From: Planococcus rifietoensis
Lineage (GTDB): Bacteria; Bacillota; Bacilli; Bacillales_A; Planococcaceae
Reading direction: 5' to 3'
DNA: 64,000 bases
NCBI RefSeq assembly: GCF_001465795.2
Contig: NZ_CP013659.2
Span: 1,816,501 to 1,880,500, forward strand
Each line of letters starts with the position of its first letter. Position 1 is the stretch's first letter. The notes under the pieces are model-generated. The model ran no database searches and was not told where the DNA came from. It saw nothing but the letters and a program-made list of their open reading frames with translations. This document shows positions 1 through 9,857 of the stretch, in pieces. Made by a program: the position numbers and the translations under genes.

Positions 1-472
1 AAGACACCTTTTTCTTTTGTTGTTTTTCATCCATGATCACGTAAATGACCATTAAGACGACACCAATGGTCAATGCAGCATCCGCTACATTGAAGATCGG
101 AAAATCATAATTGATTACTGGAATCAGCACATCGACAAAATCGACGACTTCACCGCGGTACATCCGGTCGATGAAATTACCGATTGCGCCTCCTAGTAGC
201 ACCATCAGCGCCAATTGAAACAGCGGCTGCCCTCCGGCATGCTTATGGAAATAATACAGAATCGCCACGATCACTACAATAGTGATGATGGCAAACAGCC
301 ACATCTGCCCTTCTAGCATCCCCCAAGCCGCGCCGCGATTGCGGTGGGAAAGCCATCCCAGATACGGTTCGAGCACAGGAATCCGTTCCCCGAGCTCCAT
401 ATTTTTGACGACCAGCCATTTGGTCCATTGATCCAATGCAATAATAAGTAGAGCAATCCCATAATAAATCAC
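1..472 (-). CDS. lspA: Lipoprotein signal peptidase (signal peptidase II), 3' end cut off
   Basis: This membrane aspartyl protease cleaves prolipoprotein signal peptides ahead of the lipid-modified cysteine. About 157 codons are visible and the C-terminus runs off the window. Hydrophobic segments alternate with the two family motifs: NFIDR with the first catalytic Asp, and FNVADA with the second, after VVDFVDV. I chose the GTG start at 472 because GGAGG lies 8 bases upstream; an in-frame ATG at 490 has no good ribosome site. It follows ileS in the same direction, as in Bacillus, but the ylyA gene that separates them in B. subtilis is absent. A terminator after ileS lies between them. Confidence 0.93.
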   Translation of the reverse strand, partial: MIYYGIALLIIALDQWTKWLVVKNMELGERIPVLEPYLGWLSHRNRGAAWGMLEGQMWLFAIITIVVIVAILYYFHKHAGGQPLFQLALMVLLGGAIGNFIDRMYRGEVVDFVDVLIPVINYDFPIFNVADAALTIGVVLMVIYVIMDEKQQKKKVS

Positions 473-523
473 TTGTATTTCCTCCGTCATTCATCAGTCT
501 ATTCATTTTAACACAGAGCGGGC

Positions 524-567
524 GAAAAAAGAAAAAAGTCCGAAAACCGGATAACCGGCTTTCGGAC
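524..567 (-). terminator. Rho-independent terminator of ileS
   Basis: A 13-bp stem (538-550 with 555-567, loop ATAA) is followed on the minus strand by a T-rich run at 524-537. It lies just past the ileS stop codon. Confidence 0.9.
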
Positions 568-576
568 CGTTCAAAC

Positions 577-3339
577 TTAAGCGTATTCGATTTCAACGAC
601 TTCCGCACAACGCGGGCAAAGCTCAGGATGTGCTTCCGATTCGCCGACATGCTTGGAAATCGTCCAGCAGCGGCCGCATTTCTCGCCTTGCGCTTTTTCG
701 ACGACGACTGACACTTCATCAAGTGACAATGCGTTTTCAGGCGCTTGCTCTCTCGCTCCGCCGAATTCATATTCGGACACGATAAACAATTGCGCCAGAT
801 TCGAATCGATCGCTGGCAACAAGTTCGCCAGTTCTTCACTGGCAAAGACCGTCACTTTCGCTTCAAGCGATTTTCCGATCGTTTTCGCCGCACGCGCTTC
901 TTCCAAAGCTTTCAGGACATCGTCTCGGACGTCCATGAAACGGCTCCATTTCGCTTCCAGATCCTTGAATTCAGAACGCTCCACTGCTTCTGGGAAGTCC
1001 GTCAACTGGACGCTTTCTTCAGAAGCGGATTCCAGATACGACCACATTTCATCCGCCGTATGCGGGATGATCGGCGAAGCAAGCTTCACAAGCGCCATCA
1101 AGCTATCGTACATGACCGTCTGCATCGCACGGCGATGTGGATGGTCGGCACGTTCGATATAGACGACATCTTTTGCGACATCCAGGTAGAACGAGCTGAG
1201 ATCATTCGCGCAATAGCTGTTCAATGCCAAATAGACAGAGGCGAATTCATAGTTTTTATAGCCTTTTGTGGCTGTTTCGATTAGTTTATTCAATTTCATA
1301 GCCATGTACTGATCCATTTCACGCATGTCTTCAAACGGCACGCGATCTTTTGTCTCATCAAAATCAGCCAAGTTGCCGTGAAGGAATTTCAGCGTGTTGC
1401 GGATCTTGCGGTACACTTCCGACACTTGCTTGAAGTTGTCATCCGATACGCGCACATCTGCCGTATAGTCAACAGAAGAAACCCATAGGCGCAGGATGTC
1501 CGCACCCATTTGGTTCATGACTTTTGCCGGCACGATGGTATTGCCAAGCGATTTACTCATTTTGCGGCCGTTGCCGTCCAATGTAAAGCCGTGGCTCAAG
1601 ACGCCTTTATACGGAGCGATGCCGTTGATGGCGACGCTCGTCGTAAGCGATGAGTTGAACCAGCCGCGGTATTGGTCAGAGCCTTCGAGATAAAGGTCAG
1701 CCGGGTATTGAAGGTCTTCACGCTCATCGAGCACTGCCTGATGGGACGAACCGGAATCGAACCAAACGTCCATGATATCCATTTCTTTCGTAAAGATGCC
1801 ATTCGGGCTGCTCGGGTGCGTAAAGCCTTCCGGCAATAATTCCGCTGCCGTGCGCTCGAACCAGATGTTCGATCCGTGCTCGCGGAATAGCTCAGCGATA
1901 TGCGCAATCGTTTCTTCTGTGATGACCGGATCGCCGTTTTCCGCATAAAATACCGGAATCGGGACGCCCCATACGCGCTGGCGGGAAATGTTCCAGTCGC
2001 CGCGGTCGCGCAGCATATTGTAAAGGCGGGTTTCGCCCCAAGCCGGCGTGAACGATGTCTCATCGATCGCTTTTAAGATCTGGTCGCGGAACGCATCGAT
2101 CGATACAAACCATTGCGCAGTCGCACGGTAGATGACCGGTTTTTTCGTACGCCAGTCATGTGGATAGGAGTGGGTGATGAATGACAAGGCTTCTAGTGCG
2201 CCTGCTTCATCTAATGCTTCAGTGATCGATTTATTCGCTTTGTCGTAGAACTCGCCCGCAAATCCTGGCGCTTCCTCTGTCATGACGCCGCGCTCATCAA
2301 CTGGGCAAAGAACGTCCAATCCGTATTTCTTACCGATCAAGAAGTCATCTTCCCCGTGTCCAGGTGCGGTATGGACACAACCTGTACCGGAATCGGTCGT
2401 AACATGGTCGCCAAGCATGACGAGTGACGTACGGTCATACAATGGGTGTTTCGCTTGGATATGCTCCAGTTCCTGGCCTTTCACTGTGCGGACTACTTCA
2501 TAATCCATCCATTCCAGCTCTTTCGCCACTTCTTCGAGCAAATCTTTCGCGACGACGAATTTCGAACCGCCGTGAGCGACTTCCACGTAATCCAGATCCG
2601 CATGTACAGAAATCCCGAGGTTGGCAGGGATCGTCCAAGGCGTCGTCGTCCAGATGACCAGCTTGACGCCTTCATCCAAAACGCCTTTTCCGTCTGTAAC
2701 CGGGAAGGATACATAGATGGATGGTGATTTTTTATCGTGATACTCGATCTCTGCTTCAGCAAGAGACGATTCACTGGACGGGGACCAATAAACCGGCTTC
2801 AAGCCTTTATAGATATAGCCTTTATTGGCCATTTTGCCGAACACTTCGATTTGGCGCGCTTCGTAAGAAGGTTTCAACGTGACGTATGGGTTTTCCCAAT
2901 CGCCTCGTACGCCAATCCGTTTAAATTGTGAGCGCTGGCTGTCGATTTGTTCGTACGCATACTCTTCACAAAGCTTGCGGAATTCCGCCAAAGACAATTC
3001 TTTGCGGTTGACGCCTTTATTGGTCAATGCTTGCTCGATCGGCAAACCGTGCGTATCCCAGCCTGGGACGTACGGGGCGTGGAAGCCCATCATGCTGCGC
3101 GAACGGACAATCATATCCTTTAAGACCTTGTTTAAAGCATGTCCCATGTGAAGGTCGCCGTTTGCGTATGGCGGACCATCATGAAGCACGAAGAACGGAC
3201 GGCCTTTTGTCCGGTCCTGGACTTTTTTATAGATGTCCATTTCTTCCCATTTCTTTTGCATTTCAGGTTCCCGGTTCGGCAAATTGCCGCGCATCGGAAA
3301 CTCGGTTTTCGGCATCAATAATGTATCTTTATAATCCAT
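577..3339 (-). CDS. ileS: Isoleucyl-tRNA synthetase
   Basis: Class Ia synthetase charging tRNA-Ile in the cytoplasm; 920 residues, the normal bacterial length. The HIGH-type motif HMGH is at residues 64-67 and KMSKS lies in [10 protein letters not shown] near residue 600. A C-terminal zinc knuckle shows CGRC and, after a spacer, CPRC. The editing (CP1) domain sits between the two motifs. I chose the ATG at 3339, where AGGAGG is well placed; the frame stays open upstream into the leader. Expression is evidently controlled by the T-box leader upstream. Confidence 0.98.
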   Translation of the reverse strand: MDYKDTLLMPKTEFPMRGNLPNREPEMQKKWEEMDIYKKVQDRTKGRPFFVLHDGPPYANGDLHMGHALNKVLKDMIVRSRSMMGFHAPYVPGWDTHGLPIEQALTNKGVNRKELSLAEFRKLCEEYAYEQIDSQRSQFKRIGVRGDWENPYVTLKPSYEARQIEVFGKMANKGYIYKGLKPVYWSPSSESSLAEAEIEYHDKKSPSIYVSFPVTDGKGVLDEGVKLVIWTTTPWTIPANLGISVHADLDYVEVAHGGSKFVVAKDLLEEVAKELEWMDYEVVRTVKGQELEHIQAKHPLYDRTSLVMLGDHVTTDSGTGCVHTAPGHGEDDFLIGKKYGLDVLCPVDERGVMTEEAPGFAGEFYDKANKSITEALDEAGALEALSFITHSYPHDWRTKKPVIYRATAQWFVSIDAFRDQILKAIDETSFTPAWGETRLYNMLRDRGDWNISRQRVWGVPIPVFYAENGDPVITEETIAHIAELFREHGSNIWFERTAAELLPEGFTHPSSPNGIFTKEMDIMDVWFDSGSSHQAVLDEREDLQYPADLYLEGSDQYRGWFNSSLTTSVAINGIAPYKGVLSHGFTLDGNGRKMSKSLGNTIVPAKVMNQMGADILRLWVSSVDYTADVRVSDDNFKQVSEVYRKIRNTLKFLHGNLADFDETKDRVPFEDMREMDQYMAMKLNKLIETATKGYKNYEFASVYLALNSYCANDLSSFYLDVAKDVVYIERADHPHRRAMQTVMYDSLMALVKLASPIIPHTADEMWSYLESASEESVQLTDFPEAVERSEFKDLEAKWSRFMDVRDDVLKALEEARAAKTIGKSLEAKVTVFASEELANLLPAIDSNLAQLFIVSEYEFGGAREQAPENALSLDEVSVVVEKAQGEKCGRCWTISKHVGESEAHPELCPRCAEVVEIEYA

Positions 3340-3359
3340 TTTCCATTCCTCCTGTAAGC

Positions 3360-3597
3360 ATAATAAAAAGCCCCCATCCCTGGAAAGGGACGAGAAGCTC
3401 GCGGTACCACCCTTGTTGCAGCTGTGTGCTGCCAACTCTACACCGTAACGTGGCGGGGACGGGCCCGGTTACTTGCGTTCACCGGTCCAGCTCAGGAGTG
3501 ATTTTCCAAGACGGCCCCGCGCCAGGCTTCCACCGCCCCCGGCTCGCTCGATCGGATTTCCGTTTTGTACTGTCTCCATCAATGCGTTTGTAAGTAT
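3360..3597 (-). promoter_or_regulatory. T-box riboswitch of ileS (isoleucine)
   Basis: The leader contains the hallmark T-box sequence AGGGTGGTACCGCG (minus strand, 3413-3400). It is followed by a terminator stem (CGTCCCT with AGGGATG) and a run of Ts just before ileS. In the 5' half, a candidate specifier ATC (Ile) lies at 3502-3500 in a typical specifier-loop setting followed by ACTCCTGAGC. By family rule, uncharged tRNA-Ile binding favours the antiterminator and turns ileS on. The specifier assignment is by eye. Confidence 0.93.
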
Positions 3598-3603
3598 GTC
3601 GTA

Positions 3604-3632
3604 ATTATAGAAGCAGAATGGGCCTCAGTCAA
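3604..3632 (-). promoter_or_regulatory. SigA-type promoter of ileS T-box leader
   Basis: TTGACT, 17-base spacer and TATAAT on the minus strand, placed so that transcription begins just before the T-box leader. One base from full consensus. Confidence 0.88.
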
Positions 3633-3640
3633 GAGCGGGC

Positions 3641-4168
3641 TTATTCCTTCGCTGCGCTTCCGGCTTCTTTCTTTTCGATCTGATCGATATTCTCCGTGTC
3701 TAAGTCGTATTCAAGCAATGTGTTCCAGTCTTCCGTTTCAATCAAATCCAGCTGCGCTTCCACTAGCATCTTGAAGCGATTGCGGAAAATCTTCGACTGC
3801 TTTTTCAACTCTTCGATTTCGGTCGCGATGCGGCGCGCTTTCGCCAAAGATTCATTGACGATGCGGTCTGCATTCTTCTCCGCTTCCTGGACGATCAAAT
3901 CCGCTTCTTTCTGTGCGTTGCGGCGGACTTCTTCTGACGCTTCCTGAGCGACGAAGATCGATTTCTGCAAAGTCGTTTCCAGATTGGTGAAATGGCCCAT
4001 GCGCTCATCCGTAGATTTCATGCGCTCTTCCATTTCAGTCCGTTCTTTAATGACTTTTTCGTAATCTTTCATGATCTGTTCGAGGAATTCATTGACCTCA
4101 TCTTCTTGATAACCGCGGAATGCGCGGCTGAACTCTTTATTATGTATATCTAATGGTGATAAAGGCAT
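3641..4168 (-). CDS. divIVA: DivIVA, polar and septal scaffold protein
   Basis: DivIVA binds negatively curved membrane at the septum and poles and recruits division-site regulators. The protein has 175 residues. The conserved N-terminus (MPLSPLDIHNKEFSRAFRG, then YQEDEVNEFLEQI) is the membrane-targeting region, and long coiled-coil heptads follow to about residue 150, then a short Lys/Glu/Ala tail. The start at 4168 has AAGGAG upstream. It lies downstream of the ylm genes as in Bacillus, with its own promoter, and upstream of ileS, which is separated by the T-box region. Confidence 0.95.
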   Translation of the reverse strand: MPLSPLDIHNKEFSRAFRGYQEDEVNEFLEQIMKDYEKVIKERTEMEERMKSTDERMGHFTNLETTLQKSIFVAQEASEEVRRNAQKEADLIVQEAEKNADRIVNESLAKARRIATEIEELKKQSKIFRNRFKMLVEAQLDLIETEDWNTLLEYDLDTENIDQIEKKEAGSAAKE

Positions 4169-4202
4169 CGTATCTCTCCTTACTCTCTGCATGTTTAAAC
4201 TC

Positions 4203-4231
4203 ATTATACCTGTCATGGCGAGAAATATCAG
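4203..4231 (-). promoter_or_regulatory. Promoter candidate for divIVA
   Basis: CTGATA, 17-base spacer and a perfect TATAAT lie about 35 bases upstream of the divIVA start. The -35 matches consensus at four of six positions. Confidence 0.65.
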
Positions 4232-4257
4232 TAATATTCACCACATTCGCCGGTGTT

Positions 4258-5043
4258 TTATTTTTTCAATTCCAATTTGCCGACCTGCAGGCGGATCTTG
4301 TCCTTTTTCGTTCGTCCTTCGATTGCGATGATTTGCACCCTCCCGAGCCCTCTCGCTGAAATCAAATCGGATTCGTGGAGTTCAAACGACACACTTTCTT
4401 GTGCTGTCCAATTGACTTTCACTTTACCGCCGCCGATCAATGCGGCTGCTTTCTGGCGGGAAATCTTATAGACCGAGCTCATGACCGTGTCGAGCCGCAG
4501 CGAACTGACCGTATGTGCCTCTTCCGTCCACTCCTCGATGACCGGGAGATAGTCGGCGGGATCGGTCACTTCTTCGAGCTGGACTTTCACTTTGCCCGCG
4601 CTAATAAAATTGGCACGCAAATACGGCGCTATTTCTGTCATCACCGCGAGCTGCACGGTGCCTTCACCGATCCGGATATCCCCGAATTTCCCTCGTTCCA
4701 AACCGAGCGACATGAGCGCTCCGAGAATGTCCGGATGCTTCAAGGTGACGAATTTCACCGGATAGCGCAATTCGAACATGGTGACTTGGAAATCACTTTC
4801 TTCCGAAACGTAATACGAAGGATGCAGCAAGACGCGCTGGCGCTCTGCCTGGTTGAACAAGCCGGAAGCAGCCATTTCCACATCCCTGCCGCCGATCAGC
4901 GATTTGACGATAAAGCGCTGGCGCGGGTCCAGAAAATCGGTGAGCTTCGGCGCATACATATCTTCTACATCTCGCAGCCAATCTGACGCCTGCTCGATAA
5001 ATTGTTGTTCATCTTTTCTGAAATGCTGGAATATCTCTTCCAT
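4258..5043 (-). CDS. ylmH: YlmH, S4-domain RNA-binding protein (RqcP2-like)
   Basis: 261 residues. The C-terminal part carries an S4 RNA-binding fold (SSLRLDTVMSSVYKISRQKA, then a KVKVN strand), which binds ribosomal RNA. In Bacillus, YlmH has been linked to ribosome-associated quality control of stalled 50S-peptidyl-tRNA complexes; that role is carried over from the family. A strong GGGGGG site precedes the ATG. It sits between ylmG and divIVA as in B. subtilis, but a terminator separates it from ylmG. Confidence 0.9.
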   Translation of the reverse strand: MEEIFQHFRKDEQQFIEQASDWLRDVEDMYAPKLTDFLDPRQRFIVKSLIGGRDVEMAASGLFNQAERQRVLLHPSYYVSEESDFQVTMFELRYPVKFVTLKHPDILGALMSLGLERGKFGDIRIGEGTVQLAVMTEIAPYLRANFISAGKVKVQLEEVTDPADYLPVIEEWTEEAHTVSSLRLDTVMSSVYKISRQKAAALIGGGKVKVNWTAQESVSFELHESDLISARGLGRVQIIAIEGRTKKDKIRLQVGKLELKK

Positions 5044-5132
5044 GGGCCGTTCCCCCCGGTTGTTGGATTCGTTCTTCGTTTAACAAGCATTCTACAAACA
5101 GCAGAAAAATCCTCTTGCTAATTGCCGCAAAT

Positions 5133-5165
5133 AAAAAAAGACAGAGAAATGGATTCTCCGTCTTT
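5133..5165 (-). terminator. Terminator after ylmG
   Basis: A 12-bp A/T-flanked stem (AAAGACGGAGAA with TTCTCTGTCTTT, one G-T pair) is followed by T residues on the minus strand. Confidence 0.82.
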
Positions 5166-5196
5166 CTATGTCAGCTGCCATATATTCAGCTTCTTA

Positions 5197-5460
5197 TCAG
5201 AGAAGGTACTCAGCCAAAGTGATGATCCCTTGGCTTGCGAGGCTCAAGAAGAAAATAGCCACAATCGGTGAGATATCGATCATGCCGATCGGCGGGATGA
5301 AGCGGCGGAAAATATCCAGATAAGGATCTGTAATCCGGGAGATCATCTGCCCGAATGCAGATTCCTTGATGCTCGGCACCCAGCTCATGAAGACGCTGAT
5401 AATCAGGATATAAAAGTAGATGTTAATAGCGCTTAACAATAAATTTACAAGAAGATACAT
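5197..5460 (-). CDS. ylmG: YggT-family membrane protein YlmG
   Basis: 87 residues with two hydrophobic segments (about 5-27 and 62-85). They flank the family signature, a conserved region with SRITDPYLDIFRRFIPP. YggT proteins are small integral membrane proteins linked genetically to division and envelope; the molecular role is unsettled. Placement directly after sepF in the same direction matches the ylmEFGH order of Bacillus. Confidence 0.9.
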   Translation of the reverse strand: MYLLVNLLLSAINIYFYILIISVFMSWVPSIKESAFGQMISRITDPYLDIFRRFIPPIGMIDISPIVAIFFLSLASQGIITLAEYLL

Positions 5461-5478
5461 TCGATTTTTAGCACCTTT

Positions 5479-5982
5479 CTATTGTTGATCGTCGTGATAA
5501 TAATCGGAGATGGCGCCATCCACTTCGACCGTGTCCGGCACGCATAGGAAAATGTCCGTTCCGATGCGTTGAATGTCCCCACCTAGTGCATAGACAGTGC
5601 CGCTCAGGAAATCGATGATCCGGAGGCCTTGGTCCCGTTCAATGCGCTGCAAGTTGACCACGACGGCCTGTTTTGTTTTCAAGCTTTCTGCAATGTCCTG
5701 CGCTTCCGCATAAACACGCGGCTCCGCCAAACTGACTTTCGATGAAGAAGCAGATGAATTCTGCAAATTAACTAAATTCTGCACGGTAGGTTCCTCCAAA
5801 TTCTCACGGCGTTCTTTCACTGGTTTTGGTGCTTTCGGTGCTTTCTTCTGCGGCTGTTCGGCAGCAGCCGGGGCAGGCTTCTCATAACGCTGCACGGGCC
5901 GCTGCTTGCGTTCTTCCTGGACGGGCTCTTCCTCGTACTCGTCCAGATAAAAGAAATTCTTGAATTTATCTTTCATGCTCAT
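5479..5982 (-). CDS. sepF: SepF, membrane anchor of the FtsZ ring
   Basis: 167 residues. The N-terminus [13 protein letters not shown] is the expected amphipathic membrane-binding helix. A Pro/Glu/Lys-rich linker runs to about residue 70, and the globular FtsZ-binding core follows ([21 protein letters not shown]). SepF bundles FtsZ filaments and tethers them to the membrane, overlapping FtsA in function. The start overlaps the ylmE stop (ATGA), which indicates translational coupling. Confidence 0.96.
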   Translation of the reverse strand: MSMKDKFKNFFYLDEYEEEPVQEERKQRPVQRYEKPAPAAAEQPQKKAPKAPKPVKERRENLEEPTVQNLVNLQNSSASSSKVSLAEPRVYAEAQDIAESLKTKQAVVVNLQRIERDQGLRIIDFLSGTVYALGGDIQRIGTDIFLCVPDTVEVDGAISDYYHDDQQ

Positions 5983-6650
5983 CTTTCCGCCTCACTTTCC
6001 GACCCTACCAATGCGGTCCCGACGCGAACGAATGTCGCGCCTTCTTCAGCCGCAATCAGGTAATCATTCGACATGCCCATCGACAATTCTGTGCAAGGGG
6101 CGTGTTCCCATTGGTTAGCTGCGACTTGCAGCTGCAAGTCTTTCAAACCTTTAAAAGTCGCTCTCAACAAGGTTTCATCTTCTGTGTTCGGAGCCATGGT
6201 CATCAAGCCGATCACACGCACCTTATCGAATTCCTTCAAGGATTCGATAAAAGCAGGAACTTCTTCAGGAGAGAAGCCGCTTTTGGAATCCTCCCCGGAA
6301 ACATTAACCTGAATAAAGCAATTGACAGGCTTATCGGCACGTTTTTGGATTTCTTTCGCCAGGCTCAAGCGGTCCAAGGAATGAAGATAATCGATCAAAC
6401 CGATCACTTCCTTAACTTTTCGTGACTGAAGCGTACCGATATAATGCCAAACGACATCGCCTTTGATCTTCCCATGCTTGAGCTTGAGGCCTTCCGGGCG
6501 GTTTTCACCGAGATGGCGGATGCCCGCATCGACGGCTTCCTGGGTTCTATCGATTCCGACTTGTTTTGTGACTGCGACGATTTCAATGCCGCTATGGATT
6601 TGATTTAATGTATGGGCCATTTCTTCAAACTTCGGTTTAATCGCTTTCAT
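5979..6650 (-). CDS. ylmE: YggS/YlmE pyridoxal-phosphate homeostasis protein
   Basis: 223 residues with the alanine-racemase-like TIM barrel. The PLP-binding lysine is in IVAVTKQVG near residue 29, and the C-terminal phosphate-binding part reads [10 protein letters not shown] followed by VRVGTALVG. The family keeps free PLP balanced and has no known catalytic reaction. It is the first gene of the ylmE-sepF-ylmG run, preceded by its own promoter and by the ftsZ terminator. Confidence 0.94.
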   Translation of the reverse strand: MKAIKPKFEEMAHTLNQIHSGIEIVAVTKQVGIDRTQEAVDAGIRHLGENRPEGLKLKHGKIKGDVVWHYIGTLQSRKVKEVIGLIDYLHSLDRLSLAKEIQKRADKPVNCFIQVNVSGEDSKSGFSPEEVPAFIESLKEFDKVRVIGLMTMAPNTEDETLLRATFKGLKDLQLQVAANQWEHAPCTELSMGMSNDYLIAAEEGATFVRVGTALVGSESEAER

Positions 6651-6682
6651 CTGCTCACAACTTTTCTATAGACGTTCACTTT

Positions 6683-6711
6683 ATTGTACCAAGCCGAAGC
6701 TGATTTATCAA
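6683..6711 (-). promoter_or_regulatory. Promoter of ylmE-sepF-ylmG
   Basis: TTGATA, 17-base spacer and TACAAT on the minus strand, about 30 bases before ylmE. Each hexamer is one base from consensus. Confidence 0.82.
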
Positions 6712-6810
6712 TTCAGCCTGGCATTAAAACAATAAAGCCGCCTATTTTTCAACAAAATTATGAAGGAACCGTGGCAACCGCCGTTAAAAGAAATTCTATA
6801 GCCTTCCTAA

Positions 6811-6844
6811 AACAAAAAAACAGCTGCCAAATTGGCAGCTGTTT
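6811..6844 (-). terminator. Terminator of ftsZ
   Basis: A stem built from AACAGCTGCCAA and its complement (6819-6843) is followed on the minus strand by seven Ts. It lies directly after the ftsZ stop codon. Confidence 0.93.
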
Positions 6845-6849
6845 TCGTA

Positions 6850-8040
6850 TTAACGGCGTTTTTGTCTGTTGCGAAGGAATGTCGGAATGTCCAACGCATC
6901 TTCACTTTGCTTGTCCTGGCGCTGAGGCTCCTGGTTGTAATAAGGAGTTTGCTCTTCGCGGCGCTGGGACTGTTCTTCGCGGCGTGCTTCACGAATAGAA
7001 GGAGCCGGGTTTTGTTGCTGGATCGATTGGATGCGGTTTGCGTTCAATCCAGATCCGCGTGGTGCACGTCCAGCAGGGTTCAATTGTTCTTCGTTGAATC
7101 CAGTAGCGATAACCGTGACGACGATTTCATCTTTCAAGTTGTCGTTGATAACGGAACCGAAGATCATGTTCACTTCTTCATCAGAAGCGGAAGCGACGAT
7201 ATCGGCTGCTTCTTGTACTTCATACAAGCTCAAGTTCGAACCGCCTGTGATGTTCATCAAGACGCCTTTTGCCCCATCGACAGATACTTCAAGCAATGGG
7301 CTCGATACAGCTTTTTTCGCTGCTTCGGCAGCACGGTTTTCTCCAGAAGAGACACCGATGCCCATAAGTGCTGATCCTTTGTTCGACATGATCGTTTTCA
7401 CATCGGCAAAGTCAAGGTTGATAAGACCAGGAACTGCGATCAAATCAGAGATGCCTTGTACACCTTGGCGAAGAACATTATCCGCTTCACGGAATGCTTC
7501 TAGCATCGGCGTATTTTTGTCGACGATTTCAAGTAGGCGGTCGTTCGGGATAACGATCAATGTATCGACTGACTCTTTCATCGTTGCGATTCCGCCGATA
7601 GCCTGTGTTGAGCGCTTGCGCCCTTCGAATGTGAACGGGCGAGTAACGACACCCACTGTCAAAGCGCCAAGTTCTTTGGCGATGCCTGCGATGACAGGTG
7701 CAGCACCCGTACCAGTGCCTCCGCCCATACCGGCAGTGACGAAGACCATATCGGCTCCGCGCAAAGCTTCTTCGATCTGTTCTTTGCTTTCTTCTGCTGC
7801 TTTTTTCCCGACATCCGGGTTAGCGCCAGCGCCAAGGCCGCGCGTCAATTTTCCTCCGATTTGCAGGCGTGTTTCCGCTTTCGAAAGGTTCAAGGCTTGC
7901 GCATCTGTGTTGACAGCGATGAATTCCACCCCTTGAACTCCATGTTCGATCATCCGGTTGACTGCGTTGTTTCCGCCGCCACCGACACCAATGACTTTAA
8001 TTACGGCTAATGCATCGATATTTGTATCAAATTCCAACAT
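6850..8040 (-). CDS. ftsZ: Cell-division GTPase FtsZ
   Basis: Tubulin homologue that forms the Z ring; 396 residues. The GTP-binding signature GGGTGTG is at residues 106-112, and the T7-loop region with NLDFADV is present. A variable Gln/Arg-rich linker from about residue 320 leads to the conserved C-terminal peptide DIPTFLRNR, which docks SepF, FtsA and other partners, then a basic RQKRR tail. AGGAGG precedes the ATG. It is the last gene of the division cluster, 58 bases after ftsA. Confidence 0.99.
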   Translation of the reverse strand: MLEFDTNIDALAVIKVIGVGGGGNNAVNRMIEHGVQGVEFIAVNTDAQALNLSKAETRLQIGGKLTRGLGAGANPDVGKKAAEESKEQIEEALRGADMVFVTAGMGGGTGTGAAPVIAGIAKELGALTVGVVTRPFTFEGRKRSTQAIGGIATMKESVDTLIVIPNDRLLEIVDKNTPMLEAFREADNVLRQGVQGISDLIAVPGLINLDFADVKTIMSNKGSALMGIGVSSGENRAAEAAKKAVSSPLLEVSVDGAKGVLMNITGGSNLSLYEVQEAADIVASASDEEVNMIFGSVINDNLKDEIVVTVIATGFNEEQLNPAGRAPRGSGLNANRIQSIQQQNPAPSIREARREEQSQRREEQTPYYNQEPQRQDKQSEDALDIPTFLRNRQKRR

Positions 8041-8098
8041 TCTTTTTTCCTCCTAAGATTGCTCAGCTTTTGAACATAAGCCGGACACAATGATGATT

Positions 8099-9388
8099 TT
8101 ATTCAAAAAAACGATCAAACATTTTTTTGGCTTTGCTTACGACACCTTCGTTATCCTGTTTCGGTTGTTTCGGCTGCTTTTGCTTTTTCGGCTGCTGCTC
8201 CACATACTCAGGTTTCTGCGAATGTGTCGCTGCTGAACTATGGCCGACGTTTCCGTAGAACAAATCTTCTGCGTAAGCGTATTGGATCAATCCGACCGCT
8301 GTTGTGTACTGCGGCTCGCGAACTCCGATGAATTCAGGCGTGAACAAGCGCACCCGCGTTTGGAGAATGCTTCTAGCCAGCTCTGGAAGGCCGTCCATTT
8401 TGGCCATTCCGCCTGTCAATACGACACCACCAGGCAGCTCATCGACGCCGAGGCGGTACAACTCATCTAAAATCAATTCGAAAAGTTCTTCCATGCGAAC
8501 TCCGATTATTTCAGATATGTATTTTTGGCTGTATTGTTCTCTTGAATCCGAACCGATTACCGGCACTTCGAATACTTCTTCTTCTGAAGCATCGTCGAAA
8601 AATGCGTGGCCATGTTCGAGCTTGATTTTTTCAGCCTGCTCTGTCGGGGTTTTCAAGACGATCGATAAATCTTTCGTTACGTGATCCCCGCCTACTGGAA
8701 TGACGGATGCCGCACGCAAATGGCCATCGCGGAATACTGCGATGGAAGTCGATCCACCGCCGATATCGATGCAGGCCGTTCCGTGGTTCTTTTCGTCTTC
8801 CGTCAATGCATAACTTCCGGCTACTAACGGTTGGACATAAATCTCGCGGATTTCAAGGCCAGCGCGTTCAACACAGCGAAGCACATTGTGCAAGACCGTT
8901 TTCGAAGTCGTCACCATTGTACCATCCATTTCAAGTCGGATGCCGATCATGCCTCTAGGGTCTTTGATCTCGCCCAAGTGGTCGACAACATATTCTTCAG
9001 GAATGATATTGACCAGCTCACGTTCTGGCGGAATCGACATGACTTGTGCCGCTTCCAAAACGCGTTCCAAATCCTCATCCGTAATTTCACGGTTCTCGCT
9101 GTTTACTGCAACGATTCCCTTAACCGGCTGCAATGCCACTTGGTTGGCTGGAATGCCCAGCACCACTTCGTGGATTTCTTTGCCGATCATGCGCTCTGCC
9201 TGATCGACGGCTTTTTTAATGGACTGTACAGTTGCATCTATATCAACAATCGCACCTTTTTTGATTCCATTAGATTTGACGTTGCCAACGCCGATGACGT
9301 GCAACGATTTATTGGTCATTTCCCCGATCAATACTTTGACGGAGGAAGACCCGATATCCAAACTTACATATAATTCTGATTGACTCAA
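8099..9388 (-). CDS. ftsA: Cell-division protein FtsA
   Basis: Actin-like ATPase tethering FtsZ to the membrane; 429 residues. The nucleotide-binding elements LDIGSSSVKVLIG (N-terminal) and CIDIGGGSTSIAVF are clear. A Gln/Lys/Pro-rich linker (about 390-415) leads to a C-terminal amphipathic helix KKMFDRFFE, the membrane anchor. Translation appears to begin at TTG, 9 bases after GGAGG; no in-frame ATG fits as well. A promoter lies just upstream, so ftsAZ can be expressed apart from the long upstream operon. Confidence 0.97.
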   Translation of the reverse strand: MSQSELYVSLDIGSSSVKVLIGEMTNKSLHVIGVGNVKSNGIKKGAIVDIDATVQSIKKAVDQAERMIGKEIHEVVLGIPANQVALQPVKGIVAVNSENREITDEDLERVLEAAQVMSIPPERELVNIIPEEYVVDHLGEIKDPRGMIGIRLEMDGTMVTTSKTVLHNVLRCVERAGLEIREIYVQPLVAGSYALTEDEKNHGTACIDIGGGSTSIAVFRDGHLRAASVIPVGGDHVTKDLSIVLKTPTEQAEKIKLEHGHAFFDDASEEEVFEVPVIGSDSREQYSQKYISEIIGVRMEELFELILDELYRLGVDELPGGVVLTGGMAKMDGLPELARSILQTRVRLFTPEFIGVREPQYTTAVGLIQYAYAEDLFYGNVGHSSAATHSQKPEYVEQQPKKQKQPKQPKQDNEGVVSKAKKMFDRFFE

Positions 9389-9424
9389 CTCGTGGCACCT
9401 CCTTATAAAACTTCTCTACATTAC

Positions 9425-9453
9425 ATTCTATTGTAAAATACACACCTTGTCTA
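9425..9453 (-). promoter_or_regulatory. Promoter candidate for ftsA-ftsZ
   Basis: TAGACA, 17-base spacer and TAGAAT on the minus strand in the 104-base gap between sbp and ftsA. It would give extra ftsAZ expression independent of mraZ. Confidence 0.72.
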
Positions 9454-9492
9454 AGTAAAATAGCGAAACTTAGAAAATTTTCCTGCAATTCG

Positions 9493-9855
9493 TCAATTTG
9501 CCTCACCAAGCTTCTTTTTTTCGGCCCATTTCGTAAGCAGAATGCGGCGGATCACCGCAATATTCTGGAATAGCCGGACGCCGAACGCGAAAATGGCTGC
9601 CAAATACAAATCTACACCTAAATGGACGCCAAGAAAAGCCAGGCCTGCAGCCAATACGATATTAAAGAAAAAACCTGAAACGAACACTTTGTCATCATAA
9701 ACTTGCTGCAAATGGGCCCGTATGCCCCCAAACAGCGTATCAAGTGAAGCCAGCACTGCTATTGACAAATAACTGGCGTATTCAGGCGGTATTTGGATAT
9801 CCGTCAACAAGCCGAGTGAAATGCCCAACAGCAATCCTAGAATCGATATCCACAT
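9493..9855 (-). CDS. sbp: Small basic protein Sbp (DUF1290 membrane protein)
   Basis: 120 residues with several transmembrane segments and a short basic C-terminus (KWAEKKK). Its identity rests on the family-typical stretch DTLFGGIRAHLQQVYDDKVF and on its position between ylxX and ftsA, as in B. subtilis. No biochemical role is established. A purine-rich GGGAGGGGGAG site precedes the start, and the ylxX stop is 2 bases upstream. Confidence 0.88.
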   Translation of the reverse strand: MWISILGLLLGISLGLLTDIQIPPEYASYLSIAVLASLDTLFGGIRAHLQQVYDDKVFVSGFFFNIVLAAGLAFLGVHLGVDLYLAAIFAFGVRLFQNIAVIRRILLTKWAEKKKLGEAN

Positions 9856-9857
9856 TC

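Noticed and set aside
3027..3593. 188-codon plus-strand open frame spanning the ileS 5' end and leader
   Set aside because: It overlaps the T-box riboswitch and ileS on the opposite strand; the leader explains the sequence.
4375..4986. 203-codon plus-strand open frame
   Set aside because: Antisense to ylmH, with no independent signals.
7031..7936. 301-codon plus-strand open frame
   Set aside because: Antisense to ftsZ across its most conserved part, with shadow composition.
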